Source of the DNA: Manduca sexta
Taxonomy: Eukaryota; Arthropoda; Insecta; Lepidoptera; Sphingidae
DNA: 64,000 bases
Reading direction: 5' to 3'
Assembly: GCF_014839805.1 (NCBI RefSeq)
Contig: NC_051130.1
Location: forward strand, 7,564,001 to 7,628,000
This document shows, in pieces, positions 13,834-27,500 of the stretch. Positions within the stretch are counted from its first letter, which is position 1. The number at the start of each line of letters is the position of its first letter. The position numbers were made by a program, and so were the translations under genes. The notes beneath the pieces are model-generated. The model searched no databases, was not told the DNA's origin, and saw only the letters and a program-made list of their open reading frames with translations.

Positions 13834-16800
13834 TATTCCCAGACATTCTGAACGTACTGCAAACGGCTTTTAAATCTAGAGTTATTATTACCATTCGGAC
13901 TACAAAGTACAAACCGAATAAAACTCAAATAGAATTTTATTTAATATGAAGTGCTTTCTCCTTTGATAGTATGAGGCAAGGACAATATCAGCTTTTCCGT
14001 ATTTTAAAAATGTCTTAAAAATATTGTACTTAGTGAACGCGCAGGAAAACATAAAATACCGCGTTCACAGTAAATTTTCTTTAAAACCGCTTTGTTGCTA
14101 ATCAATAGTACTATTATATTTCGATCATAAAATATTTTATATTAAAGTTAACCCCAGTCTTTTAGGGGTCGTTAAATGAACCACGTGGGGTTGTAAAATG
14201 TGGAAAAATCGCTAGCGGACGGTATTTATATTCTATTAAAAATGTGATATAACAACGGTTCCCTCAAAGAAATAAATTAGAGCAAAAATGTAACAAGGGT
14301 TTGTCCCTACAAGGAAATAATTTACGTGAACTTCGTTATCATTTCCTTGATTGTTGTTTTAATCACCTTCGAAAAGGTTCCTAGTTAGACGCATATGTTC
14401 TTTTAACGGACACAGATTAAACGCCACTTTGAATAAACGATCCATCGCTTATTTTGATCTACCTCAAAAATGAACCAATCAGAAATTTTTTTTTGAAATG
14501 CTTACAAATGAGTTATTTTAATTGGTTCATTCTCGGAATCGGATTGAAGATTGAGATTGGGATCGTTTATTGAAAACGGCTGTAAGTTGTGATTTTTAAA
14601 CCGATTTGCGTGATTATCTTATGTTACTAATATTATTATAGCAATTGTTTGAAAGTTCGTTAGAGGTACACGTAGAACCGCTGAACTCATTTGGATAAAA
14701 TTTGGCACACGAATACACCATGTCCTGACTCCTGTATTAACATATAAGTTACTTTTATCCCGGTAATTTGCACCCTTGGGAAATATTTGAAATTTTACCC
14801 GATTTTTAAATAGATGGCGTTGGAGTCGCATAGATGGCGCTATGTATCACTATAGTTATTTAGGGATTTTTGTAGTGGAAAAGACTTTTCAACCGGCGTA
14901 ACCGCGAGCAAAGACTTAGTAAAATATACTATGATAAAATTTTATGAAAAGACTTCAAGCGGGCGTAGCCGTGAGCAAACTCCCAGTAAAAATACTACGA
15001 TAAAATATTATATTACGTTCAATGACCTAAAGGATGCCATTAGCAATCACCATAAAGGTTAGCGAATTATTGTATCTATAATAAAGACTGGGCGAGGCCT
15101 GAATGAGTGATCGTGGCGGTGTTTCGTGTTACAGAAATATTTGGCTTATAGTTTTTTTAGTATCACCTGACTGATGTCAATCTCTACGCACATACATAAG
15201 TCAGTTCGAGCGTAGTGTAATACATTCCTATATTAAAAGTAAAATATAAAAATAGACATTAATATTGGTTTTAAATCTTGTAACATTTTGTTACTTTATG
15301 GTGAGTTTATTTCCAACTCGCCTCTTTCTATTTGAGTAATTGCATTTATTGCTACAATTGTGCCGACCTATAAAATAGGATTTAGATTCACTGTGGATTT
15401 TGTCGCACCGAAGTTTGTCGGAACAACGCAATTTTAGTGGGAATACAAAATATTATAACCAGTGGCCAAGGTTGAAATTTTACGAAAGGGTTAATGATAT
15501 AATCAATATGGATGAATTTTAAAGACAAAAGGGTACTTATTTGCAAAAGAAACGGAAGCCGGTAGGTATCGAGTCCCTTCCCCACTGATACAAACTCAAT
15601 TTAAAATAAACAAAATGATTATTTCAAATAGAAAGAGGTAAAACATAATCATAAAAAATTGAAAAATAAAGTTTAATATTAAACTGGTCTAAAATTGCAA
15701 TTAGCTTCTTTAAATAAACGCTACCCACGCGTTCTTACAATGAACACTGTTATCCACGTGGAAGTGATTATATTAAATCTCTTGCGCGGCTGTTTAGTAT
15801 TGTATTAAGACGCATTCTTTTTTACCTAGTTGGATATAAAATAGTACTGTACCGCATGGAAATTCGAGTGACAATAGCCGATTGATTTCTCATATATAAG
15901 AAACTAATAGTTTTTTTTATATCTCAGGCCGGCAAACTAGCAAACACGTCACCTGACCGTAACTGCTTACCGCCAATATATCTCTAAAACATCAGATTCA
16001 TGGAGGGATTGACGATCTTAAGTAAAAGAAATAAGGGTTACGGAAGAGAAAGGTCCACTTGGGCAACTTTAAATTTACAATACCATGTTTCAAATTTTGG
16101 ATTTTCGTAATGTTTACGACTATGGTTGCCAACTATATTGTTAAAAATAGTATAATTATTTATTTTGCTGTCTTAATTTTTTTTTTAATAGCTCTGTTCT
16201 TATAATGAAATAGAAAATTAGCTCCTCTTTAATTTCGATTTAATTGGTGGAAAGGAAAAAAGACTCTTTAAAATATAATAAAAATATGTTAAATATGATA
16301 AAACGTTTGTGAGAAGCTCCTATAATAAAATAAACAATAACTACTTACAAATTTTTTTCAACCTTAAAACAATATATTTATTTTTGCCTTTAATATATTT
16401 TATTTCTCGTACAAAAATAAAAATAAATTCATCACTAATTTAACTAAGTACTAATAATTTCGTAGTGTTAAATAACATCAAGTTCTTAAACTATAGTTCG
16501 TATGTTCTACTGCTAATGCCAACAGAAGGATGCCATTTACTTCAGGGCTTACATTTCTGCCTAAATACAAAGGCAGGTCGTAAAAAACCCTAGTGCAAGG
16601 GTACTTATCTGCAAAATAAACAAGTTTATGACATGCTTTGTACATAGTCTCGTATTAAATATGTATGGGCTGCGTCTTAGCGTAAATATTACTTTTTGTT
16701 TGACATCGTTCTCTTAAAAAAATTAAAAAATCATCTATATATATGTACTACGTACTAGATCTGGCATTCCGTATACTCATTGTTTTCTACTCAACTGCTC

Positions 16801-17640
16801 TGCAATCCGTACGCCTGACTTTTATTTAGTATGATTTCAATTTTCAACATTGACAGCGTGTGGTTATCTACGGAGTGACGCTCATAATATAAGAAGAGTC
16901 AAGTGTAAATATTAATGTGAATAAAAAATATTAGTCAAATAAGTTAAATTTTTTGTTTTTCAAGTGAATAAATAGGCTACAACAGTGACGTTTTGGTTGC
17001 CATTTTAGTTCAGATTTTGAACAAATAGTTTATATGGACGTTCGTGTCTATAATAAAATAAACAATTATACGTCAATGAATAAAATATAAAACATTTTGT
17101 AAAAAGTGGTGCATATTTTAATTCAGGACATGGTCTTTGTGTGTAATATTTTATTTAATACCTTTCAGAGATTTCTCTTTACTTCTAACGAATGACCAAA
17201 ACATTTCGCAGTTGCAATATTAACAAGGTTTACACAATATTATACGATTTTTACAACTGTATTGCTTTACAATGATTATCTAAAATTATTAAATTTTCGT
17301 CTAAAAATGTTTTCTTGGTGTAACTAAACAAATCGAAGTCATGTATAATATTAGACTCGAATCTAAACTATTGTATAAATCTTAAGAGTATTGTTTGAAC
17401 GCGCTAATCTCAGAAACTACTGGTTCGAATTGAAGAGTTCTTTAAGTTGGATAGCTCATTTAACGAGGAAGGTTAATGGTTACATAACATCACGCTATGA
17501 CAAATAGGCATCAATAAAAAATGTTGCAAAGGGGGAAATATGTATTCCTTTTGCCTGCACTGCGTAAACTATTAAAAAGTTAAAAAAAATGCGGAATTTA
17601 TCTATCTGAATGCGACGACGGATTTAGTTAGAATTTGGTA
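13834..17640. other. Non-coding DNA with Helitron remnants
   Basis: No gene seen. Degenerate Helitron 3' ends occur at about 14888-14920 and 14955-14990 (CGGGCGTAGCCGTGAGC followed by an impaired terminus). Confidence 0.5.
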
Positions 17641-17750
17641 TGGAAATAGTTTGAGGCCCAGGATAGGACATAGGCTGTCTGTCCCGGGAAAGTACTTATA
17701 TATAGCGGGACTTCTCTTCCGGAAAATCTGTACCTACGAGCAAAAGCTAG
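17641..17750 (+). mobile_element. Helitron 3' fragment
   Basis: Shares the CCCGGGAAAG and TATATAGCGGGACTT body and ends AGCAAAAGCTAG before T; the 5' part and the hairpin are degraded. Confidence 0.5.
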
Positions 17751-17880
17751 TAATAAATAAACAACAAATTTATTTCCATAATTAAATGTGTTTTAATATT
17801 AAATGAACAATCAATTCGGGTCAACAAAGCATATTAGTCGAGCGTCGAATTTTGATCAAGTTATTCTAATTTATAAGCAA

Positions 17881-18070
17881 CTAGCTTTTACTGGCGGTTC
17901 CGTTCACGGAAAAAAGATTTTCCGGGATAAAAGATCGCTATATATTTTCCCAGGTGTACAGTCTTTCGTCTTCCCAGGGTCTCAAATCTTTCAATACTAA
18001 ATTTAATCGAAATTGGTACCAATAATTCCGCCGTCAAAGCGTAACAGATAGACAGTTATTTTCGCATTAA
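17881..18070 (-). mobile_element. Degenerate Helitron
   Basis: Begins CTAGCTTTTACTGGCGG and carries TTTTCCGGGATAAAAG and TCTTCCCAGGGTCT; directly followed by a second, better preserved copy. Confidence 0.6.
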
Positions 18071-18079
18071 TAATATATA

Positions 18080-18290
18080 CTAGCTTTTGCTCCCGACTTC
18101 GCCGGCGTGAAGGAGTTTTCCAGGATAAAAGTCCCGGTACACATTTTCCCGGGATATATGTTAGCCTATAACCTTTCCAGGGTCTTAAACCATCTTCATA
18201 CCAAATTTCATAAAAATTCGTTCAGAAGATTTGGAGAAAATCGATAACAGAGAGACAGAAATAGGGACTTCGTTTTATAATATGTATAGA
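18080..18290 (-). mobile_element. Non-autonomous Helitron
   Basis: Minus-strand element running from TCTATACATATTATAAAA to a GC-rich hairpin and CTAG (at 18080-18083), flanked by A and T. Same family as 5169 and 30448. Confidence 0.7.
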
Positions 18291-18721
18291 TACAAGTATG
18301 GAAGTGTAGATGTGATGGACACTGCTTAATACTGATGTAGGGCACCTTTGTGATATAATATAAACACGCATTATAGTATTGGACAACATTACCCATCGAG
18401 TTACAGGAAGAAAATCGGCAACAATAAAATGTCACTAAATAGAAGTGATAAAGGTGACAATCTACGAAGCTAAAGCTAACGGATTTTGAAACTGAATATT
18501 AATCATTGCGGAGTATTTTAACTTTTTATAGAAATATATTTGAAATAGTAAAAGCCGAGAATGTCGTTAAAGTGGAAAACAGTGTGATGTTACGGAATGT
18601 ATTTTTTTGTTTTAGACATAGCTTTTTAGAGCTTAATTAGCTTTGGTTCAAAGTGTGTTAATGTCAGTATTACGGCTAAAGTATCTTTTCTAATATGAGC
18701 ACAGCAAAATTATACACTGGA

Positions 18722-18942
18722 CTTGATCGTAAATGGGGTCCAATAGAATGTCGATTGACACAAGTTGATTACCTCACAACTTGTGTCAATTATGACACAA
18801 TTATGCCGGCCTGTTGGAACCGCAAATACACAGGCTGATCCCGCAACGTGACACACTTATTTGGTCCGCTGCGGCGGGTTTTAACACCTTGTGTACGGTT
18901 GGCGCTATATGGACGGATATAAACTCTATCCTACCACCAGCA
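18722..18942 (+). mobile_element. Interspersed repeat, family C
   Basis: Copy with GGGGTCCAATAGAATGTCGA, TATGCCGGCCTGTTGGAACC and CGGGTTTTAACACCTTG. Ten bases downstream a 178-bp MITE begins. Confidence 0.72.
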
Positions 18943-18952
18943 ACGTACACCA

Positions 18953-19130
18953 GGGCCCTTATTCTGTATGATAGTGTAAACGCGTAACGCGGCCGTGTCA
19001 TGTTATCTTCGAGAAATGTGCGTGGAATGGTATTCTGTAAGCCAAATTTCTATAGTCCTAAACATGATGCGTTGTGTTATGTGCTTGTTACGCACTGTCA
19101 AAATAACGTGCGGGATAGAGAATAAGGCCC
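18953..19130 (+). mobile_element. 178-bp MITE with GGGCCTTATTCT ends
   Basis: Begins GGGCCCTTATTCTGTATG and ends AGAGAATAAGGCCC, giving a short terminal inverted repeat. Identical length and nearly identical sequence to 19191-19368 and, inverted, 59920-60097. No coding capacity; superfamily not determined. Confidence 0.82.
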
Positions 19131-19190
19131 ATGGACTTATATATGTAATAAATGTCAAATGACAATAAGACATTGTTCGTGAAAACACCA

Positions 19191-19368
19191 GGGCCCTTAT
19201 TCTGTATGATAGTGTAAATGCGTAACATGGCCGTGTCATGTTATCTTCGAGAAATGTGCGTGGAATGGTATTCTGTAAGCTAAATTTCTATAGTCCTAAA
19301 CATGATGCGTTGTGTTACGTGCTTGTTACGCATTGTTAAAATAACGTGCGGGATAGAGAATAAGGCCC
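19191..19368 (+). mobile_element. 178-bp MITE, second copy in direct orientation
   Basis: Differs from the first copy at about seven positions, several of them CG to TG or CA changes. CCAG occurs on both sides and may be the target duplication. Confidence 0.82.
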
Positions 19369-21254
19369 CAGTTATTAACAGACAAGGAGACGCCAATCTT
19401 ACCTAAGCGTTCAGATCGAATTATAAAGCCGGGTTTACACTGCTTTCTATATTAAGAAACTTAATTTAAAGATCTTAATAATGCGAGCTATTAAATCATA
19501 CATTAAGTATCATGTTTAGCAATATACAATACAGTATGATAGGAGTACTGGAATGCGCGATAATATTAAAATTCTTTAGAAATATACTCGATGATTGCGA
19601 ATTCAATAATTCTTTAGATAATATTATTTATCATATTATATGTGCATTATATAATATAATCCGTAATATACTTTATAAAAACCAGAAACATTTGTTATTG
19701 GTTACGGTTTTAAAACCTTATAGACCGTTTAAGTATGGTTACCACATAACGGCATATGTAGGGCAAACCGCGAATATAATTATTGTTTGAAATAAACATT
19801 GTGCTGTAATCATTGTGTTTAGTAAATGAACGATAAAACTATATTTTATGCAACCAAAATAATGAATTAAGTTGATAAGCATCGGAAAACAGAACGTTCA
19901 GAAATAAATGCGTATAATTTGTATCACCATGGTTTTGTGGTATAATTTCGTAACAAGACTTTGCCGTTTACACGTGGCATTCTCAGATAAAAGTAGCGAG
20001 CACAATAGTACCATACTTTGTTATTGAAAAGTTTAAGTCACGACTTACTCGCCACAACAATTGTAAAAAAACTCTCTGAGATTTCTTATACACTATCTGT
20101 GTTACTTATAAAAATTTCGCAAAGCTATGCTTAGTTAAAACACAAATTTACTCGATCAGCTCAGTCAAAACCCGCCATCTTGCCTCTTAATAAGGTTTAA
20201 ACTAGTAACCGGTGATGTTTTTGACAGCTATTTAAGCAATTCTTAACCGCCTCTTAATGCTAAAACAAGTTTATAAATAAGATTATATTTAATACAATTA
20301 AATAAAAAGGTAAAAAAGTTCATAGAAAAATAACAAATAAAGCAACGTGAGTGTGAGGAATAAAAAAGTTTATTATTAAAAATGCGGAGTTTCAGATCGT
20401 TGTCTCGTTTGCACAGCTCTGGAATGGTGCCAGCGAGGAAGCAATCATGAAAATAATATTTACTTTTCTTATTGCCATTAAGAGATGTCCTCTATAAGCT
20501 TTAATAACGTTGTATGAGCTGGTGAATTCGGCTTATTTTCTATTCTATTGGTTTTTAGAGTCATCAAAAAGTTTTTATTGCACATTATTGGAATAACTTC
20601 AATAGTCAGAAGACGTATTTGTGTGCTATTTCTTTGTGTGATGTTTCTTATGTCTTATGAATTATGATACGTTATAAGCAAATAAAAACCTACACTAAAT
20701 GTAGGTTTATATAAGGTATAAATTAAAACGCAGTTCTTTTCAGCGCTATACAGTCTTTAGGATCCTGCCTAATCTATAGAATTTTCTCGATTCTACCTTG
20801 ACTGGAACTGTTTTCCGCATACATTTGCAAATCGATAAGATCTTTAAGTCATCAGTAGAATCTACGGGAGGTCATCTTATCTGTAGTAGACTTGATTTTC
20901 GCTCTATTATTTTTCGACCACAATGGCCATCAGCGCTGCAATAATCTTCACCTTTATTAAAATGTTGTAAAATGCAGTGTATAATAAAAGGATAATGTAA
21001 CTTCGCTTTTTTCTACTAAGACTGTGGACTTTATTCCTTATGAGTCACTAAATACCATTTGTATCACCGATGTTTAAATAATTTTCATCATATGTATACA
21101 TATTTGTTTCGGTTTTTTAATACTTATGCTTTACGATAAACTTTTAAATAAAAAAAATAAATAAAGAAATACAAACGTACTTACATTAATGTACTAAACA
21201 TTATTCACATAGTAACATTGGAAGATCATTACAAACAAATATTTATTGTTCCAG
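19369..21254. other. Non-coding DNA upstream of receptor exon 1
   Basis: No recognised gene. A 92-codon frame at 19512-19790 is very AT-rich and unlike known proteins. Whether the receptor promoter lies here or further upstream is not visible. Confidence 0.5.
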
Positions 21255-21598
21255 GTGTTACAACGCGTGAGAAATGAACGAATAAACAAGCTCTATAAAA
21301 ATATAACAAAATGTCCAACAGAACGCAGACTTTATTGGATATATTCCAAGAGATATTAGCCGCGTCAGGCAATTCATCAGATAGCATCAATGAGACACAA
21401 ATCGTATCCGTCTTGCGGGAGCAGGCGACGAAGTCAGGCGCGGGGGAAGACTTCGAATCCGTCATAGTTAAAATGATGAAGGATGCGAGAAGCAAACTGA
21501 ATTTGACGCTAAAACCCGATACTTGCGGGTATTGCGAAGGCGGTTTCCGAGATGTTATTCAAGCATACAACGGCATCCATGGATACGTCAGTTTACTG
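21255..21598 (+). CDS. Receptor exon 1: 5' UTR tail plus codons 1-96
   Basis: A pyrimidine-containing stretch ending in CAG at 21252-21254 is a plausible 3' splice site, so 21255-21310 would be 5' UTR joined to an upstream exon that I cannot identify. Coding starts at 21311 and runs 288 nt, phase 0, to the donor GTGCGT at 21599. It encodes the extracellular N-terminus (serine/asparagine-rich, no obvious signal peptide) and the start of TM1 (HGYVSLL). The frame stays open past the donor to 21745, but that extension is not receptor-like. Confidence 0.82.
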
Positions 21599-24500
21599 GT
21601 GCGTATTTATATAAGTAGTTTAATAAGGATGCAAATAAGGGTACGGGATCTTCAATATTCTTATGGCATATTGTATGATATTTTTATTATGATGTACTTG
21701 TTTATGAAATATTGCCTAGATTTTTTTTATACAGGGTCGTTTTGATATTGTGTTAAATGAAACCGTATACTGCTCTTCTTGAAAACAACACTTTACCATT
21801 ATCATAAATAAATATTAATGAAAGAGATTTGTCGAAACGGTGTCATAGTTTTAATCAGAAACACACACCATATTCGCACTTAACTACAAAATGGTTTAAA
21901 GATCAGAATAGTAACTGGGATTTTTGGCAAAAATATTCGTTATTCATGGAAGATATTTGACATAACATTAGCTGAGGTAAAGATAAATGTGTGGTTTCAT
22001 TTAATAACGTAATGTTAAAATGGCATTGTATAGGAAATATGGATCGTGGAATAGCAGGTTTATTTTCTAAGAGCATTATATAGTTGAAATTTTTACAGCA
22101 GTTGCGACTTCACACTATTTGTAAGAATTATAACGTAACATTTTATTTAAAATAACATTTCCTAAGTAAAGCGTCTTTGCGACTTTCTTGCATTGTCAAC
22201 AATTCACTTTTCCGCTTTCATTTTATACACTAAAATTATTTATTAATGTATATAAACGATAACAGATATAATAGTTTCTAAGAATATAAATATTTAAAAC
22301 GAGATCTTTGAACACATTTTACATTAAAATTTTACCAACATTGCATCTGCGGGTTTGGAATAAGTATTTTATCCACGGTTTTCTCCAGAGAATGTTGAGA
22401 GTGAAAGTATTACATACAAAAGTAAAATAACGTTGCTTCGTAGCTCAAAATCTTAGCAGAAAAAATTCTTTCAGTACTTCAGGGACTATACGGAAATTTT
22501 AACTAAAGCAATTTGTTTTGACTTGTTTATGAGTACTTTGTGTATAAAAAATAACGTTTGCTAAAACTGAGAGTATAATAAATAAGTCTTTTCAAAAATT
22601 CCGAGTGTGACTACATTGAAAGCATTTAGCGAATATCATACAGGTCGCGTCTTTTATATTTTGTCTAAGGCGGCAGATTTCAATAAACTATTCTAACTGG
22701 TATCTATGTGTTAACAGTAAGAATAAACTATGAAAATAGTAATTAGTGAAAAGATAAATAAATAAACTAAAACTACTGAAATAATTCATCTGTAAGCATG
22801 TAAGCTTAAGCGGCGTTAGCCTAGTTGGGTGTGGAATGGACTACCGAGATGAATGTCCGCAGGTCTAAATCCAAAAGGCCCACACCCCTAACTTTTCTTA
22901 AAATTAATTAGTGTGTATTCTTTGCGAATTACCTCTTGTTTTAACAGCGAAGGAAACCTGCATACCTGAGAATTTCTGTATAGGAATTTTGAGGGTGTGT
23001 GAAGTTTACCAACCCGTACCAGGCCAGCGTGGTGGACTGAGGCCTAATCATTCTCAATAGTAGAGGCCGCCCGTGCCCAGCAATGGGACAGTATATATAA
23101 CACAGGGCTGATATTATCATTATCATATTATTAGTGAGCACTTAAATCAAGCTTTATTTTGATTAATCTATATTCACTATGTATCCGACATTCGTTACGC
23201 TAGACGTAGCTGACTGTGGATTAAGTTCCAATGAATAGTCGTAATAAACGTGATGTGACTTAAATACATACATTCGAATTAGCATGAAGAAAAATAGTGG
23301 GAATCAAACAAATTGGATGAAAATCAAGATCTTAGCTCATCAGTGGTACTTGTAAAAGGCCTACGAACTGCTTCTGTGAAATCGTTGCAGAAAGAGGAAA
23401 CAATTTTGATTTAGTTGTTTTTAAAAGTAATTCAATCGAAAGGTTGTTATTAATTAACAAATTCCGCTCCGCAGCTTTAACATTTTCACCCCTTTTTCAT
23501 ACTTTGTATTTTAGAAGTTTCAAATACTGCACCAACATGTTTTGTGATTTGCATTTCGAAAAATAAATCTACACGCTGACGATTAGTCATTAATATTTAA
23601 AAAGATTATTATATAATAGAAATAAAGTTTTAAGAACGTCTGATTGCTCCTTACTTCATAGTTTCGTAGCAAGTCTTTAAGACTATCGTTCTCTGGTATT
23701 ACAAAACCTCGGTACAGACGGAAATCAAAGTAAAGGCTTGAAAATTAATGTTCACATGTCGTTGAACCTGGTCGGAATAGTTGGCGTGACGTAACGCGTC
23801 AACTTCATCATTTCTCAGTTGTGCAGCCAAGCACCAAGGTTGTTTCCATCACGCTTAACAAATACGTGGTTTATGATAATTAGAAATGCTCACGTATTTT
23901 ATATTTCATTAAATATTTCATTTATATTATTGCCTATTTAAAAAAAAATGGTATTGTACATTTATACACCATTCAGTAGACTGCACACATTAAAAAATTT
24001 AAAAATAAAAAAATATTTTTGTTTTTGATTTTTTTAATATCTTCAAGACGATATTTTCGACTTAAAATGTTACGTTCGACGTACTAAGAACAATGAGGAA
24101 GTTTCTTTACAAATGAAGCCGCAAGCAAAGTTTAATTCAAACCACTCCGACCTCAGCAAGCTTTGTAAATCCATTTTGCTCCTTTAAACGAATTAATAAA
24201 ACCTCGGGCGCTGGAGCCTAAATCTCAATTAGTCAACTAAGCCGACTGTTTTGAAATTAAGATCGACTTTTCCCGTTTCGAGATTTGACCTATATATTTA
24301 CCAGGCAACTGTATGGGAATTTAATAACCAAATAATACGTAATTCTAATCTTTTGGAACACACTTGGTGAAAAGTAGGTGTCTTGGTTGCAGCGGCACTG
24401 CGTAGGGGCGGTTGCGTACGACAACTTAGACACTAGTCGGAGGAAGCCTGCGGCCGCCCTTAAGGCGCCGAAGATGGTCATCGCGGAGTTGTAGTTGGTG

Positions 24501-27500
24501 TGCTGTGCGTAGGGTGTATATAGTGCTAGGGACTCGCCCCGGCGGTCGCCCGACCTTTACCATCACTCCGGGCGGCTCAACGTCGGGTCGTAAGGCACGG
24601 TGACCCCAACATAACCGCTCAGTTGCCCCCAATGAAGGCTGGAAGGGTAGTGATAAGGTACTTTCTACGCGAAAGCAAAAAAAGAAACGTGCCCTGGTTG
24701 CGTCTCTGCACACTTCTTTGGGGATAGATGCGTGATGTGTGTTTGTTTTTTAATCTTTTTGGAACTAATAAGCATATTACTGTGAAGGAGATAGAAACAA
24801 AGTTTTTCGGTGTTTCAATTATTAGTTGCAATTTATTATTAAATTTTGTAAACAATATGACGCCTTTTATGTTCAAAATGTAATTAATGTTAATACTAGA
24901 CTAACGTAATTAAATTTAATTAAATATATCCGTGTATAGTCATCTAATACGATTTTTAAAGCGGATATAACAATCGAAGTCCCTTTGATGTCTAAAAGCT
25001 GGTGTCAGATAAGGGTTACAATTAATTATATATTACCGTATTTTATTATTTTTGTAAAATGGTTTCATTACGAAATATAAAGAAAATATTTTAATAAATT
25101 GTTACATATTAAATTATACAAAAACTAATAACAAATCGTAATATTTTTTTGCATTACGACATGAAAAAACACGCTGCAAAATATGGATGGCCATGTTAGA
25201 AACGTGGGTGCTCAACATGGCCCGCAGTTATTATATTAACGTAAATATGTATGATATGGATATTTACGTATTAACTTCTACGAAAAATCATTAAAGTATA
25301 AAAAGAAATCAATTAAACCTTGCTCGTGATTTATAATGAAAATGTCCTAAATTAAAATTGAATCGGACCAATAATAATTCATTGAGTGATCTAGCACAAT
25401 ATTTGGAAACAATATAACACTAAGTCGGATGTTTATTCAATGTACTTTAAATATTATATTTTATATGTACAAAGGTTTACTTGATGGAAATAAAAACTTG
25501 GTCAAGGTCATATTCAGTATAAAAAACATGTCAGCTATTTTTTAAACGGCAATGCTTATGGAACTAGTAGCAGATACATTTCGTTCGTGGTCACAACCAC
25601 ATAATTTGAAATAGTTTAACTGGCATTTTTACAAACTGGGCCTTATTAGGAATCAGGAGGTATACACTACCTTCACACACACTACCTTCGGATTAAGAGA
25701 GAGTTTATTCTATAATATATTAAGGCTGTCTTGATGGTAACTAGCATTATTGAAAACTGGGCTTTATTAGGAACCAGGCTATACCTTCCACCTACCTTCG
25801 GATTAAGGGAGAGTGTATTTTATAATATACTGAGACTGCCTTGACGGCATAGCTGCGTTACGATTGCTAAGGTCTCGGGTTCCACGTCCGTGTCGGGTAA
25901 AGAGACATCGAATTTTCTGTTTAGACTTTATAATACGGAGTCTTGAATACGCCCAGTAAATGGCAACAGGGTTGCTCCCCATTACATAGTATCCTGAACA
26001 TAATTTGCGAAATGTATTATAAGACCGTTGTCTATATAAGAAAATATGCGTAATATTATGTATATATGTTTATTAACCACTTACAAGAGCTCATTGTATG
26101 GTTTACACTACGGTAAATTTATGCGGTATGAAAAGTTAACATGAAGCCGGGCTTGCAGATGTGAAACGAAATTCCTAAGAATATAGCTGCGGTGTTAGTT
26201 GTAATTATATTGTTTACAGTATGTTGCCTTGACCGGATAGGGTAAGATGGGGCAAAGTGAACCACGGGGTATAGAACATTTACAATCGAATTATACTTAT
26301 TTTTAGGGTTCCGTACCTCAAAAAGAAAAACGGAACCCTTATAGGATCACTTTGTTGTCCGTCCGTCCGTCTGTCAAGGCCCTTTTTCTCAGGAACGCGT
26401 GGAGGCATTAAGCCGAAATTTATATCAAATACTGAAGTCTATAATACCATTAATCTGTAACAAAATCAAACTTCTATGTCAACGCAATCAAAAGAAACAA
26501 CAATTTAAGCCACATATTTTCAAACTCGTAACTACTCGTAAGGGAATCAAAACCTAAAGAGTTCCAGTCGACCTAGAATCTTGAAACTTGGCATGAAGTA
26601 AGGTTTTATAGCACGATGAGCAAACTTTTACTTACCTACAGGTTAGAACGGAACCATCGGTGCGCGAGTCCGACTCGCACTTCGCCGTTTTTTTATATAC
26701 CAATGGCCATCACTGGTCTGTCTGACGACAAATGTATCGGTACATTAACCATTGAATTATTCTGAACCCTTCTTGATTCACTTACCCCAGCTTATTCTAC
26801 CACTGTCTTGCAGAAAACCAATTTAATGTGATAGCTTTATTGATGCGTTTTGTACTCAATGTGATTCTAGGACACTCAACAAATCTCGGCTCTTCATTTC
26901 ATTCGTTCCAGGTCGGAAACTCATACAAGATTCATCGTGGATTGTGGTTGTTAATGCTCATCATTTACTCGATTACATTGCGATATAAATATCCTGAAAC
27001 TAAAATATCATCATGATCATCTATTCGAATATTTTTTTATTTTATAAGCCGGAAAATAAAAGGTTCACCCATTGTTGGGTGTCCAAAATCACATCATTAC
27101 GATGGGTTTCCGCGAGAGGTAGGTATTGCTGCGGTTGAGCTGGTTGAGTCACTCCATACCCGTCAAAATACTGTGTGGATTTATAAATTTGTCAACACTG
27201 TACCACGTTTTCAAATAAGCTTTTGAAAAATTTAACTTTATACAATATCCTTCCATATTATGAAATAAAGTCCCCTGTTGTGTCTGTCTGTCTGTCTGAA
27301 CGTGATAAATCAATAACTATCGAAAGGATTTAGTTAAATTGAGTATAGATATATATGTTGAGACCTTGAGAAGGATAATTACGTTTTAATCCTGAAAAAA
27401 TATATAGCGGGACTTTAATTCTGGAAAAGCTCTTTGACAATACAATAAGTATGAATATAATTTAAGATAATGCAATTTAATCTTCAAACCTCACTTATTA

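Noticed and set aside
19512..19790. 92-codon frame near the MITE pair
   Set aside because: Composition is driven by AT-rich DNA (I, N, Y, K), with no domain and no conserved splice signals.
21599..21745. Open continuation of receptor exon 1 into an alternative C-terminus
   Set aside because: It follows a good GTGCGT donor, is AT-rich, and exon 2 continues TM1 in the right phase.
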